From Isoetes taiwanensis (taxonomy: Eukaryota; Streptophyta; Lycopodiopsida; Isoetales; Isoetaceae): DNA of 64,000 nt. Positions 44,390 through 56,056 of this stretch are shown here, in pieces. The stretch covers positions 13,887,410 to 13,951,409 of the forward strand of contig JAJEKV010000008.1 in NCBI GenBank assembly GCA_021234155.1, written 5' to 3'. Position numbers and translations under genes: made by a program. The first letter of the stretch is position 1. Each line of letters begins with the position of its first letter. The notes below the pieces were generated by a model that saw only the letters and a program-made list of their open reading frames with translations, was not told the DNA's origin and made no database searches.

Positions 44390-46270
44390 CCCTGCCCTTT
44401 GCCGTGTCGAAAGGGGGGAATTTGGGGTTGGTACATTCGTGTAGTGGATGTCCAGTTTTCCTTTAGAGGGCGTGTTTTGGGACATGACCTACCATTTTGA
44501 TGGTCGGATTAAAAAATGGAGCTGTTTTGATGTTCCGATACTTAAACCCCATTGAATTAGTAGGGGTTTGGGTTTGGCAGCCTTACCACCGAAGTGCTCA
44601 AGAACTTGCGTGCAATGTTCCTCGAGTGCTTGAAGAGAAGCCCCAAGGGGGAGGAAGAAAACACCATCCCCAGGTACTATATCCAAACTTGTCCTGCTCC
44701 ATGTCGTGCCCTTGCGTCGAGAAAGGGGGGAATTTGGGGGTTGATACATTCGTGTGGTGGATGTCTAGTTTTACTTTTCGAGGACGTTTCCTGGGAGACA
44801 ATCTACCATTTTGGCGGCCGGATTAACAAATCGAGCTGTCTTGATGCTCGATACTGAAACCCTATTGAATTCGTAGGGTTTGGGTTTCGGCAACCTTCCC
44901 TACCACCGAAGTGCTCGAGAACTTGCGTGCAGGGTTTTCTGTAGGGCTTGAAGAGAAACCCTAAGGGAAGGTAGAAAACGCCTCCCGGGTACTATATCAA
45001 ACTTGTCTTGTTCCCCGTCGTGCCCTTGCGCCGGAGTAAGGGGGGAATTTGGGGGTTGGTACATTCATGAAGTGACCTGTCCAGTTTTCTTTTCGAGGAT
45101 GTTTTTTGGGACATAACCTACCATTTTGTTGGTTGGATTAACAAATGGAGCTGTTTTGATGCTCCGATACTTAAACCCTATGGAATTCGTAGGGTTTGGG
45201 TTTCGGCAGCCTTCCTACCACCCAAGTGCTCAAGAACTTATGTGCAATGTTCCTCGAGGGCTTGAAGAGAAACCCAAAGGGGAGGAAGAAAACACCCTCC
45301 CGATAACGATATCAAACTTGTCTTGCTCCATGTCGTGCCCTTTCCGCCGAGAAAAGGGGGAATTTGGGGGTTGGCACATTGTGTGGTGGATGTCCGTTTT
45401 TTCTTTTTCGAGGATGTTTCACGGGACGACCTACCATTTTGATGGCGGATTAACAAATGGAGTTTTTTTTATGCTCGATACTTAAACCCCTAATGAATTA
45501 CATTAGGGTTTGTGGGCAGCCTTCCCTACCACCGAAGTTCTCGAGAACTTGCGTGCAATGTTCCCTCAAGGGCTTGAAGAGAAACCCCAAAGGGGAGGAA
45601 GAAAACACCCTCCCCAAGTACTATATCCAAACTTGTCCGCTCCCTGCGTGCCCTTTAAGGAGAAGGGGGGAGAATGGGGGTTGGCACATTAGGTGGTGGT
45701 GGATGTCCGGTTTACTTTTAGAGGATGTTTCCTAGGATATAAGCTACCATTTTGGCATTTTGGATTAATAAATGGAGCTGTTTTGATGCCCCGATATTTA
45801 AACCCTATTGAATTCGTAGGGTTTGGGATTCGGCAGCCTTCCCTGCCACCGAAGTGCTCGAGAACTTGCGTGCAAGGTTCCCTCGAGGGCTTGAAGAGAG
45901 ACCCCAAGGGGAGGAAGAAAACACCACCCCATGTACTATATCCAAACTTGTCCTTCTCTCCCCGGTGCCCTTGCATCGAGAAAGGGGAGAATGTGGGGGT
46001 TGGCACATTCGTGTTGTGGATGTCTAGTTTTACTTTTCAAAGACGTTTTCTGGGACACGAGCTACCATTTTGGTGGCCAGATTAATAAATGGAGCTGTTT
46101 TGATGCCCCAGATATTTAAACCCTATTGAATTAAGTAGGGTTTGGGATTCGGCGACCTTCCACGCCACGAAGTGCTTTCGAGAACTTGCGTGCAAGGTTC
46201 CCTCGAGGGCTTGAAAGAGACAGGGGAGGAAGAAAACACCCTCCTAGGTACTATATCAAACTTGTCTTGT
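44390..46270 (+). repeat. Tandem array, about six copies of a 313-bp unit
   Basis: The G-run followed by (A)AATTTGGGG recurs at 44412, 44725, 45041, 45356, 45665 and 45983, giving periods of 313, 316, 315, 309 and 318 bp. Each unit continues with a TGGATGTCC(A/G)G block, TACCATTTTG, AACAAATGGAGCTGTTTTGA, AAACCCTA(T)TGAATT, GGTTTGGGTTTCGGCAGCC, GTGCTCGAGAACTTGCGTGC, a GGGGAGGAAGAAAACACC block and TATATCCAAACTTGTC. Long frames on both strands (for example 45693-46085) run across unit borders and are byproducts. The array lies wholly inside the Helitron. Confidence 0.93.
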
Positions 46271-47218
46271 TTCCTAACTTCGTATAGGACTAGATAGTCG
46301 ACAAATGCCCTCTTGCCGCCACAAATAAACCAGCTACAGATTCCTCCAAATCTGGTTGGGCACAAAATAGGGTTCTGCTGACAAAAAGCAAAATCAGACT
46401 TTTACATGTGCCCAATCCTTAAAGCATAATACAGAATATGGTGAAGAAATGGCCGAACACATAAATGAAGATTAGGAGGGTAGGTGGGAAAGATGGACCC
46501 CACGGAAAGCAAACAAAAAGCGGTCTAAATTTTTTCAATCTTAGGCCTTCCCACATGGTATCTACGTCCGAAAAGGTGTTGACATTGAGGGTGCAAATCA
46601 AAGCGATGCATAAAAGGATTAGAAGGAAGAATGCTAGTGGGATGTGGATTCCGGGATCAGTGAAAATTTGGGCCATTTTAATTTAAGCTCACCATTGATT
46701 TAGAAAAATGGAGATCTAGCGGTGTGGCGGATGCCACTCAAGATTTGGCGTGGGGTGGAAGCGCTAGGTGGATAGGCTAGAATTGCAAGAAAGGCTGTAG
46801 GCTTGGTTGGGCTGGTGTTGTGGCCATATCATAGCCACTACCAAGCAAAAATCCAAAGACATATTGCAAAAGGATGGTCATACTATGGCCATGTCCTCCC
46901 CCAATATGGTATCGATATTTTTGTTTCAAGCTGTCTTGCTCCAGATATCCCATTTCACAATGTTCATCTTGCTGAGCGGACATAATGTGTTTGCCAGATG
47001 GTAGGAACAGGAGCAGGGTGCACAAGAATCTAAGAGGTACTGGCTCTGATTATGAATTATGGGGAAGTTTGGACCAAGATGCAGATAACAAAGACAACTT
47101 CTAATGTACGTATTTACATGCTGTCCGATACTCAGTTATGCAGTGTTAGTGGGCAGTTAGTTGAATCTAAAGTGCCCAAGAGTTTGCATTAGAATGAAGC
47201 CACAAGGTGCAACTGAAG

Positions 47219-47456
47219 CCCTCCATGTTTCACTCATATTCATGTCAGGTTTTGGTGAGATTCTACTTTTGAAAATGCTAGATAATTGTTAACACTGTAT
47301 ACTCATGGCCATGCTTCATCTTTAATACTATTATCCGCCCTCCATGTTTCACTCATATTCATATCAGGTTTTGGTGAGATTCTACTTTTGAAAATGCTAG
47401 ATAATTGTTAATCGCTGTATACTCATGGCCATGCGTCATCTTTAATACAGATTTAT
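47219..47456 (+). repeat. Tandem duplication, 119 bp, two copies
   Basis: CCCTCCATGTTTCACTCATA at 47219 recurs at 47338. The copies stay nearly identical through TTGGTGAGATTCTACTTTTG and TCATGGCCATGC to TTTAATAC, with only a few substitutions (for example CTTCATC versus CGTCATC). Confidence 0.95.
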
Positions 47457-48054
47457 ACAGTGCATATAATTTTCAACAATACATAATCTGGAATGCGAGA
47501 ACAAACAGGAGTTAAAAGGAATGCGGGGTATTGTAATCCCGTGACCAAGGGTTATCATATGAGGTTTTGAAAAGTTTCAATCTCTGCCTTAAGGCAAAGT
47601 ATCTGGAAAATAAAGAATGGGAGCTTAGAGCTTCATATATTTTGAGAGATACTTTCGTCTTAGTAACTAATTTCCAGCTCACTACAAAAACATCTCTGGA
47701 TTTGTCTACATGTATCTATCTCGATGTTTATCCTTGAAACTGTATTATCGGCAACTTCAAATACAATAAAATTTGCTCATCCAAAGTTTCCAAAGCATAT
47801 CCAAGGATATCTCAAGGGAAAGTTTGGAATGAGGTAAGCCAACAATTGGGCAAGGTAATTTAGTGTTGGTTTCGTCCTCAATTTGTTCCCGATCTTTGTT
47901 TGGATGTCAATTAACTTGGACAAGTGGGTATGGAATTGAAGAAAAACAAAATGCACATAGCAAAATGAGTAGTTACAAGAAAATTTGAGATCCAATAGTT
48001 TGATATTCCCTTAAAAATATAGAACATTGCAAAGTGGACATGAAATTTAGCACC

Positions 48055-48175
48055 GTAGACGTTTATAATCAAATTATTTTGCAAAAGGCTAGAGTAAAAG
48101 TCTAGAGTAAAATATATGTAGACGTTTATAATCAAATTATTTTGCAAAAGGCTAGAGTAAAATATATGTGGTTCT
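48055..48175 (+). repeat. Tandem duplication, about 63 bp, two copies
   Basis: GTAGACGTTTATAATCAAAT...GGCTAGAGTAAAA occurs at 48055 and again at 48118, with an extra GTCTAGAGTAAAA in the first copy. Confidence 0.93.
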
Positions 48176-48464
48176 CGATTGCCATTTCATAATGCTTTTA
48201 GGTTAATTCCATGAATTTGGTTATTTGCATGCACAATTGTTTGTCCCTCCACAAACAAACGATACCGTATAAAAATGCAAAATAGCTTGAACTAAAGATA
48301 AGCTTCAACTAAAGATAAGAAATGAGAAGACTAGCTCTCTTTAGTGTGGTCATGGAATTTCTTCTACGCTTTGGCTTCCATGTCTCTTGATCCTGACCTC
48401 TAGCTCCTATGTTTCTTGCAACAACATTATACAGGCATGACATAGTGTAATTATACTACCATGC

Positions 48465-48640
48465 ATTAAAAGTAAATGTGAACAAATTTATTAAAAGTAA
48501 ATGTGAACAAACACAAGACGTCATGCATCAAAGGTAACTGTGAACAAATTTATTAAAAGTAAATGTGAACAAATCCAACATGCATTAAAAGTAAATGTGA
48601 ACAAATTTATTAAAAGTAAATGTGAACAAATCCAAGACGT
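48465..48640 (+). repeat. Short tandem array TTAAAAGTAAATGTGAACAAA
   Basis: Seven or so units of 24-40 bp built on AAAAGTAAATGTGAACAAA (one variant AAAGGTAACTGTGAACAAA), alternating with TTTATT or with TCCAA(G)ACGTCA/CATGCAT spacers. It sits just inside the Helitron 3' end, where subterminal repeats are common. Confidence 0.9.
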
Positions 48641-48681
48641 CAATGTATCCACATGACTATCATTTACAGGTTACCAACTTT

Positions 48682-48710
48682 TGCCCAGCAACGCTGGGCA
48701 CCATTACTAG
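48682..48710 (+). terminator. Helitron 3' terminal hairpin and CTAG
   Basis: The stem TGCCCAGC/GCTGGGCA with loop AAC is followed by CCATTA and CTAG. In Helitrons this hairpin signals the end of rolling-circle transfer; it is a transposition terminator, not a transcription terminator. Confidence 0.93.
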
Positions 48711-51170
48711 TATTGCAAGAATAGCTGCTGAACATGGTGTTGATCCGTAGACTGTATTTGAGACTCGGTGATATATGCCGCCGCCTTTGTCTTTGGGCAT
48801 TTTGTACAAAGTTTTTGTTATAACATTGTGTTTATATTTTCACCTGTTTTCAGGTTCAATATGGGTTATACTTTTTCAGTTCACTATGTGTTCAACTTTT
48901 GTACACTATGCTTTTGTGTTATCTCAACTTAGAATTGGATAAAAAAGTAGTCTGAAAGATCGTGGTGGCGATTCTGTACATCAGTTATACATCCCCCAGA
49001 TGGTAATTTGACCACGAAGCACACAATGTGCTTCTTGTATTCTGCCTTCACTTGTTCTCGCTAGAATCGCAATGGCGATCCTTACGACCACTCGTGATGT
49101 TACTCAAACCCCTCGATTCTTGTCATGCACCCGACTTTGGCTGCGGGCCCTGTGTGTCAAATTCTGGCGCGTGTTTTTTTTTCAAGCTGAACTTAGGATT
49201 ATTGAGGCTTGGTTTTGGTAGAGCGGAATCATTTCTTACCATCCCCGGGGTGATCACAACCTATTTCGTTGTCAAACGAGAAAACGAAATTTCTCTAATT
49301 AATGAAACCATGCTTTGTTGAGTTTTCAGGGTCTGTTGATGCCTCCTTGTACGAGTCAAGGCCCTACTCTCCATTTGATGGTATACCTTGAGCTTTCATG
49401 GTATTGGTTTTTCTTGGAGTAAGTTAATACCTTCTTTTTCTGCCTCTATTTTCAGCATGGTTGTTGTGTTGTTTGATTTGTGCTTAGAGTATGTGCGCAA
49501 CTAGGCTCTAGAAGTGTGATTTATCTGCGTTTCAAGATTAACAGATAAATTCGCTTCTTGAGGCTAGTTGAGAGAGTTCCCATTAGAGTATTTATAGCCT
49601 TTTGCATCTCTTTCATTTTCATCAGCCGTCATTGAGCCTCATGGACGTAAAAATACTATCTATCTATCTATCTATTAAAGTTCTCTTTTAATCCATGTTT
49701 TAGTTTCTCCGGTTGACTATTTTGTTGTTGACTTCTTCATCTTGTTATGGTACTTTGTACCATGGGTTGCGGGCTCTCATGCCAAGCATTGATGTCATAG
49801 TAGCTTCCATGTCTGGAATGTTGGGATTTAAGTGGGTGGTAAGGCCTTCGTGCTTGACTCATTTGTGTAGATATGTGGTGCTTATTTTAGAGGATGATGA
49901 AAGCTTGTTCCATTATCATCTTGTAGACCATTATACAAGTTTGTCATGGTACTTGATTATACTTGTACACCCAAAAAGGCTAGTGGGCATGAGGGATTTT
50001 GTTGGAAGTGTTCTAAGAATATGATGTACTTTTTTCATTTTGAAATAAAGAGGAGGGCTCCTATGGCTCATTCATTCATTCATTCAGCATGGTTGTTGTG
50101 TTGTTTGATTTGTGCTTAGAGTGTGCACAACCAGGCTCTAGAAATGAGACTAAAAAGACAAAAGAGTCGGCATGCAAGTTGAACTGCACAGATTGAACAT
50201 CCAATAACTTAAGTTTATATTGTCAAAGAAGGGCCTCAAGCCTGGAAAACAAGGTAGCTAGCAAGAACTCATAAGCACAGAGGGATTCACAAATCGCCCG
50301 GATTCAAAATAATCATGTTAAAAAAAAACTAGAAGACTCTCCGCTTTCGTTCATTCTCTGCAGCTAGGCATTGCAAGTGGGGCCGCCCCATTTTCTCTGC
50401 ATAGGCCATGCAGTGACTTAGTTGCAGCAGAAATAAGGAGCATTAAACTAACAACCACGAACAAAAACACACCTTGTTAGTAGACCAATTAACTCTCCCA
50501 GAAGTTGGGTCCTTGCAGCAGGCAACCAGAAACACAAACTCATCATCATCTGGCTCAAACTCGAACTCGTCCTTGCACTATAACCCCAAAATCTACTCTA
50601 TATGTAGTTTTTTGTTGTTGTTTTTGCAATAAAACAACTCAAAGACCACCCATATTATTATTCCGAAAATGCTACAAACAACAGTAGTTTTTTAATGTAG
50701 CATCATAAAACCTTTCAATTGGGCATGCAAAAATAAAAGGGTTTGGTTGATTACATAGGTGCTATGTTGTGGAGCAATCAGATGAAAGGGATAAACACTT
50801 TGTGGACAAGAAAGAAAAGCATCAGCTATATTCGTTAATAACATAAAATATGCTTGAGCACATAAAATATGAAGGTGCTGGCGTTGACAACTAGAGCTCT
50901 GCGATTGAAGTATGGAACTGAGGGCACCAAAATTCCTTTTTAAAGGTAGGCAATGGAACCTGGAATTGTTCTATGTAAAGTGGAATACACTTGGCCTTAC
51001 TGTCTTGGTCTTGTGTAGTCCGAAATAGGTTTTCGCTTCCCACTATTTTAGTTTTGTATTCTGGAATACATTTTCCTTGATTTTTACTGGAACTTGTACT
51101 TTAACACTGTGGTCTTGTATTATGGATTAACAAAACAAGAATGTTTCTCATGCCTCCCCACTATTTTGCA
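48711..51170. other. C2 spacer, remainder of methyltransferase-like tail then non-coding
   Basis: 48711-48765 completes the tail of the protein interrupted at 41908 (IARIAAEHGVDP then a stop, or a few more codons). The rest matches C1 2011-4420: microsatellites TATC at about 49655-49672 and CATT at about 50068-50085, and no recognised gene. The 103-codon frame is listed next. Confidence 0.6.
49713..50024 (+). CDS. Conserved-by-duplication ORF, 103 codons, function unknown (C2)
   Basis: Partner of 2971-3282. The only residue difference is Arg for Leu at codon 20. No family is recognised, and it may be a chance frame. Confidence 0.2.
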   Translation: MTILLLTSSSCYGTLYHGLRALMPSIDVIVASMSGMLGFKWVVRPSCLTHLCRYVVLILEDDESLFHYHLVDHYTSLSWYLIILVHPKRLVGMRDFVGSVLRI

Positions 51171-51171
51171 G

Positions 51172-54100
51172 ATGGTGAATCACTTTGTTAACAAACTTCC
51201 ACCACCTTTTGTTAGCTCCAGTTCCTCTAGTTCAGAAGAAACTCTTGGCCTGAACGTGTTTTCTTCTGATGTGCATATCTCTTCAGCTCCCACTTCGACA
51301 AAATCTTTCTTGTTTCTCGAAGACAGTCCGAGCCCAGCAAGTAGTAGACCGCTACCACCTTTCCAACTATCACCAAGTCCAGCAGGAAGTACAATGCCCC
51401 CTCCCAACACAGCATCGCTGCTGTACGTAGCAGGCTTCCACCACCTTTTGTTTCGTCCCTCGAACTTACACAGGCTCCACCTCAACGAGTGATTCGGAAC
51501 AGGCTACCCCCACCATTTATCATTTCTCCTGCCTCAGGTAGAAACACAAGGACTGTAGAACGCTTAGAAGCTCAGAAGAATGTGAGATTCTCCACTTCTT
51601 CTCTCACCACGACTTCACTACAAATGAGGATGATGTTGCAGCATCTACTCCTCTTCACACAACAATTGTGACACATGGGCTTGTAGAATTCCAGTCTGCT
51701 ATAAGGGAGATATTTGCAAGAACTCCTTATCAAGATGCTGTTACAACATCTGCTACCACAACATCTTATGGCCCATCACCTTCTTTTAATACTGTACCTC
51801 TGACTTATTCCAGTACAGCTTCATGTGGTCTGTTCTCCTCTACAAACACACCACTCAGGGCAGAGGAGGTCACTCCTAGAGTAGAACTCTCATCAGAAGA
51901 TGAAGACAACAATGAGGGGCAACGAGATTACATATAAGCTGCTCGTTGGTTTGCATTAACAGATTCAACATGGCTAAACTTCATGCAATTAGAGACAATT
52001 ACAGTTCCATGACATTGGCAGACCACCTGCCTACTTAGCTTATCATGTAAGATCTGATCGCCACAACTTCTTGCACTACATTAACTGGGAATAAGTCTGC
52101 CAGAAATGCTTCATAGTTGCTCATCGTATAGGGTCCATTAGAATGTCTCGAATACACAAAAGACTGGATAAAAACCCAGCAATTGATGATCAATGTGGTC
52201 CAAGAAGAATTGTAACAATGCGCGCCCTAGCTGTTGTGTCATGGATGGAGAAATATTTTAGAGAAACATGTGAAAAGTGCCCAACAGTAATATGTATTAT
52301 TTGACAGACAACATCACAAAAAAAGATGTCTTCCAAGAATATAAATAGATATATATTCAGTTTCAGCACATCTCTTACTCACACTTCAATTGGGATCGTG
52401 GAAAGTGGATTCGATCTTGTGAAAATTTCGGAGACAATGCAGAATCCGCTTTTGTTCGAGGTGTGCAGATTTAAAGAGTCAAAGAGAAACTGCAAAAACA
52501 GATGTCGAAAAACTAGGTAAAGTTCTGCATTACACTTGCTTCATAGAATTTTGTTAACCTGATTTCTTCCATAGATATCAGGGCAAACGTAACCTTGCTA
52601 GACATCGCGGAACAACATAGGAAAGAAAGCTTCTAAGCATAGGAAAGAAGCTCTTGTAGTATACATGTCTGTTGTGATTGATGGAATGGATCAAAAATAG
52701 ACAACTCTACCTCATTTCTTGAATATTCCTAAAGATGTGCCAGAGGAGTGCTTTGTTAAGGTCCACCTTGGTCAAAGGAAGTCTAAAGTGCAAAGTCTTC
52801 TTAATGTATCCTAACTTACATATTAGTGACCCAAACCTCACAATTACAATTCTTAACAAGGTGTTGTGTGAGCGAAAGCAATTACCACCAGCACTCTACC
52901 TGCCACGTGACAACACAACTAGGGAGAACAAGAACCAAACACTATTTGCTTATTGTGCCATGCTAGTGGATTTAGGGATCTTCAGAGGCCCGGGTTTTTA
53001 CTTGTAGGGCACACTCATGATCAAATAGACTAGATGTTCAACAAATTTTTTGTGCGCCTTAGAAGGAAGAAGGCTTTTGTCTTCCTACTTTCGTTCGAAT
53101 CATTAAGGACTTTTACACTCACGTTCCAGTGGTTAAGTTTCTCAAGGAGAGTATTGACTTTAGAGAGTTTTTTTCCTCTCAACATTCAGATAGAGAACAA
53201 GCTGTGAACAAGTTGAATGATCTCACCTTTCAACATCACATCAAATTTTACTTGAAGGATGGACAAAGATTTTTATAGGGGAAGAAATAGACCACAACCA
53301 AGGACTAGAGACCACCAGAGGGGTTGTGCTTCCTCAAATCTGTTCCAGACATTTCTTTAGTAGAACGTGCTGAGCAACTTCCTCTAAAAAATCCAAAAGA
53401 GTCAAAGCAGAAAAAAAGTACCCTAGTCACATCCTTAAATGCCATTGAAAATGGATTTTCCTTGAGCTTTAAATACTTCTTAGAAGAAGACCAAATGTGG
53501 TGGAGAGGTTTCTTTCTTTAACAAAAGATTGTTATCAAAACTTAGCTTTAAGGCAGTTACAGGAACCTTTTCAGTGGCCTGATGCCTTTCATCAACCCCA
53601 GAACCATGCAGGCCTAAGAAATGCTATAGTGGCACCTGGAGTAGAGGAAGACGAGGACCGAGTCATGTACCTCTGACCACGGCAGAAGAATGAGCCTCAG
53701 GATAATATCACAGAAATTGCCAACGGTGCTGATTACTCTTCTAACTGCGGAGAATGACAAAGATCGACTTATTGGATAGCAAAAGTACTTGACACGGTCA
53801 AGGAGGAAGGCTTAGACGCTAAACTCAAGATTCATTGTCTTGCGACATGTTCAAAAAATGCTTTTGAAGGTAGGTATGAGTTAGAAATTAGAACTCAAGG
53901 AAAGGGGAGAAAGCCCAAGAAAGTGGGTTGTAGGATGAGCTGAACCTAAGTGACGTGACTATGTTGTGCTATGATTTCAAATTGAAATCTGACAATCGTC
54001 TACGACAGATGACGATCAATTTGCTTAAAAAGACTTGTAATTACAAGGAAGAGAATGAAGAAGGGAGTGATGGTGGCAATGCTTCACCATCTGTTGATAA

Positions 54101-54233
54101 TGACGAGGAAGATAACTCAAGCACTTCCTCAAGTGATAGTGAAAGAACTGAAGGTGATGAGGATGGCATAAATGAACGTGATGACATGTTGGATCCCTTT
54201 CTCATCACTCCTCACACTTTTGCACATAACTGA
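51172..54233 (+). pseudogene. Second GHTHD-type transposon protein, C2 copy
   Basis: Coding starts about ATG 51172 (MVNHFVNKLPPPFVSSSSSS) after a TTTTGCAG acceptor-like string. The N-terminal third is disordered and Pro/Ser/Thr-rich with three LPPPF(V/I) repeats and an acidic SSEDEDNNEGQRDYI. After a stop (51936) come WFALTDSTWLNFMQLET, RALAVVSWMEKYFRETCEKC (about 52225-52285), a Cys-containing CSRCADLKSQRETAKTD (about 52450-52505), IDGMDQK (about 52678), MYPNLHISDPNLTITILNK (52807-52860), LPRDNTTRENKNQTLFAYCA (about 52900-52960) and GHTHDQID (about 53007-53030). A basic region and the acidic tail EENEEGSDGGNASPSVDNDE end at 54232. The order IDGMDQ, NLTxTI, DNTxRENKN, GHTHDQID matches DUF7869-type proteins. 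Several frame changes remain even in C2, and GTAAAG at 52515 looks like a real 5' splice site. Confidence 0.7.
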
Positions 54234-54254
54234 GTTTTAGAAAAAGACTGTAAA

Positions 54255-54605
54255 TTTTGCATGTGGATTTGAAGATTTCTACAATTTCAGTTATAGACTT
54301 CACTTCAACTTTTCATTAAATGTTATTATTCTCGTAAATTCGAGGTTCTCTTTAAAAACATACTTCAGAAAAATTCTAGTTGCAAGGAGAAGTGTCAGTT
54401 TGACAAAGTCAATTCCCTCGTTGCATAAAAAAATTAGTCATTATGGGATTTGGAGGGGGGGAGGGGGTCAAAATACAATTTTATGTTCCTTTTTTTTACC
54501 TCATTTTACCCTTTTTTGTTTTAAAAAAGGAATCTTTAAGGAATATTCCTTTTGCTCCCATTTCGATGATTTGCTCCCATTTAACGCGCAATCTTAAAGA
54601 TTGTT
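54255..54605 (+). repeat. AT-rich dispersed repeat, C2 copy
   Basis: Counterpart of 7515-7850 and of the diverged copy at 32595-32945. Open frames in it (54400-54597, 54443-54625) come from homopolymer-rich sequence and differ between the copies. Confidence 0.6.
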
Positions 54606-54609
54606 TGTG

Positions 54610-56056
54610 TTGGAATTCCAGATAAAAACGAGCATCCAGAGCTCTATGAAATTGTCACCCATTCGATGATACACGGGCCATGTGGAGTACATAAGCTGGG
54701 GCAAGTTGCAGAAAAGATGGAGTTTGAAGTAAATATTATCCACAAGATTTCATCGACGAAACTATGGTGACTGATGGGTATCCATTATATCGTCGTCGTG
54801 ATGATGGCCCGGGTGTAGAAAAAGATGGGATGACGTTGGTCAACCGATGGGTGGTTTGTATAATCCATGGCTAACATCATATTTTAAATGCCATATTAAC
54901 GTTGAAATCTGCGCAAAGGCCAAATCAGTCAAATGCAAGCTTAAGAAGGGCATGTCGTGTTATTGTATGGGATAAAGCTCCTATGGTTCACAGGCACACT
55001 TATAAGGCATTGGATAAGACCCTCCATGATATAATGGAATCTGACATGTTATTTTGGGGGCTCCCAATAGTGTTGGGGGGAGATTTTCGGCAAGTTCTAC
55101 CAGTTGTTCCACATAGTGGTCGTGCTCAAATTGTGAATGCATGCTTGAATAATTCATACATATGGAACTATGTTCATCTATATAGACTCGGAATGAATAT
55201 GCGAGTCATGAGTTTTCTGGGACATGATCGGGAGGAACAAAAGTCCTTTATTGAGTATCTCTTGTGAATTGGGAATGGCCGGTAGACAACACATGATCAT
55301 ATTGGACCTGATATGATATGCTTACCTGAAGAAATATGTCTGCCATCAAATCTTGGATGACTTGATCAAAGCAACCTTTCTTGATATTCCAGATCACCAC
55401 CTAGATATTGTGTTTTGGATACGACGGGCTATCCTCACATCACTAAATGTTGATGTCGATAAGATCAATAGGAGGATGACTGCTCTACTGCCTAATGTAT
55501 AAAAGTGCAGATCGTGTGCTTGACGATCAAGATGCAAGTGTCTAATCCTACTGAGTTTTTGAACGCACAGACCCCAAGTGGCATGCCTCCACATGAATTG
55601 ACATTGAAGGTTAATATGGTAGTAATGCTGATAAGATCAATTTCCACCCAGTTGAGGCTTTGCAATGGCATCTCACTAATTGTAAGAGGACTAGCAACTA
55701 GAGCTATAGATGCCAAAATTGTCAACAGACGAAATATTGGAAGGCGCATATTCATACTGCATATTTCACTGGTACTAAATAACTATGAACTTCCCTTTAA
55801 ATTTGAACGGTTACAATTTCCCATCCGTCCAGCATTCGGAATGACAATCAACAAGTCGCAGGGGCAGACTATAGAGATGGTTGGTTTATATTTACCCAAT
55901 CCTATCTTTGCACATGGACAACTATATGTCTCCTTCTCCCGTGTTCAAAGCATTCGGGGTCTCAAAGTACTTGCATTAAATAAGGATCGGGTTGCTACAA
56001 GATATACTGCAAATGTCGTTTATAAGGAAGCATTAAGAAATATGTCAAACATGTAA
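54610..56056 (+). pseudogene. Helitron Rep/Pif1-helicase remnant, C2 copy
   Basis: The Rep-side segment reads GIPDKNEHPELYEIVTHSMI, then HGPCG; further on, in other frames, TDGYPLYRRRDDGPGVEKDG, VNRWVV and INVEIC, all characteristic of the Helitron-like N-terminal region. The protein then jumps to the helicase: VIVWDKAPMVHRHTYKALDK (frame 54902-55267), GGDFRQVLPVVPHSGRAQIV, NMRV, then PEEICLPSN, IPDHHLD, VDKINRR. The last frame (55505-56056, 183 codons) includes SNPTEFLNAQTPSGMPPHEL, GMTINKSQGQTIEMVGLYLP and QLYVSFSRVQSIRGLKVL. The segment with Walker A (GxxGTGKT) is missing, and motif II reads DK instead of DE in both duplicates. It is an inactive remnant whose ends are not identified. Confidence 0.88.

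Larger units (their letters stand above)
41909..48710 (+). mobile_element. Non-autonomous Helitron, 6802 bp
   Basis: The 5' end is TCCTATATTATAAAATTATG and the 3' end is CACCATTACTAG, i.e. TC...CTAG. A perfect 8-bp hairpin with a 3-nt loop (TGCCCAGC, AAC, GCTGGGCA; 48682-48700) lies 6 nt before CTAG. The flanks are A (41908) and T (48711), and joining them recreates the uninterrupted C1 site at 1977/1978 exactly, with no target duplication. These are the defining Helitron features. No Rep or helicase coding sequence is inside, so it would need an enzyme supplied in trans. The contents are unrecognised open frames and several tandem arrays. It inserted after, or on only one branch of, the segmental duplication. 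Confidence 0.95.

Noticed and set aside
44497-46085. Frames of 86-130 codons on both strands in the 313-bp array
   Set aside because: They recur in each repeat unit with frameshifts and overlap on both strands, as expected for repeat DNA without coding constraint.
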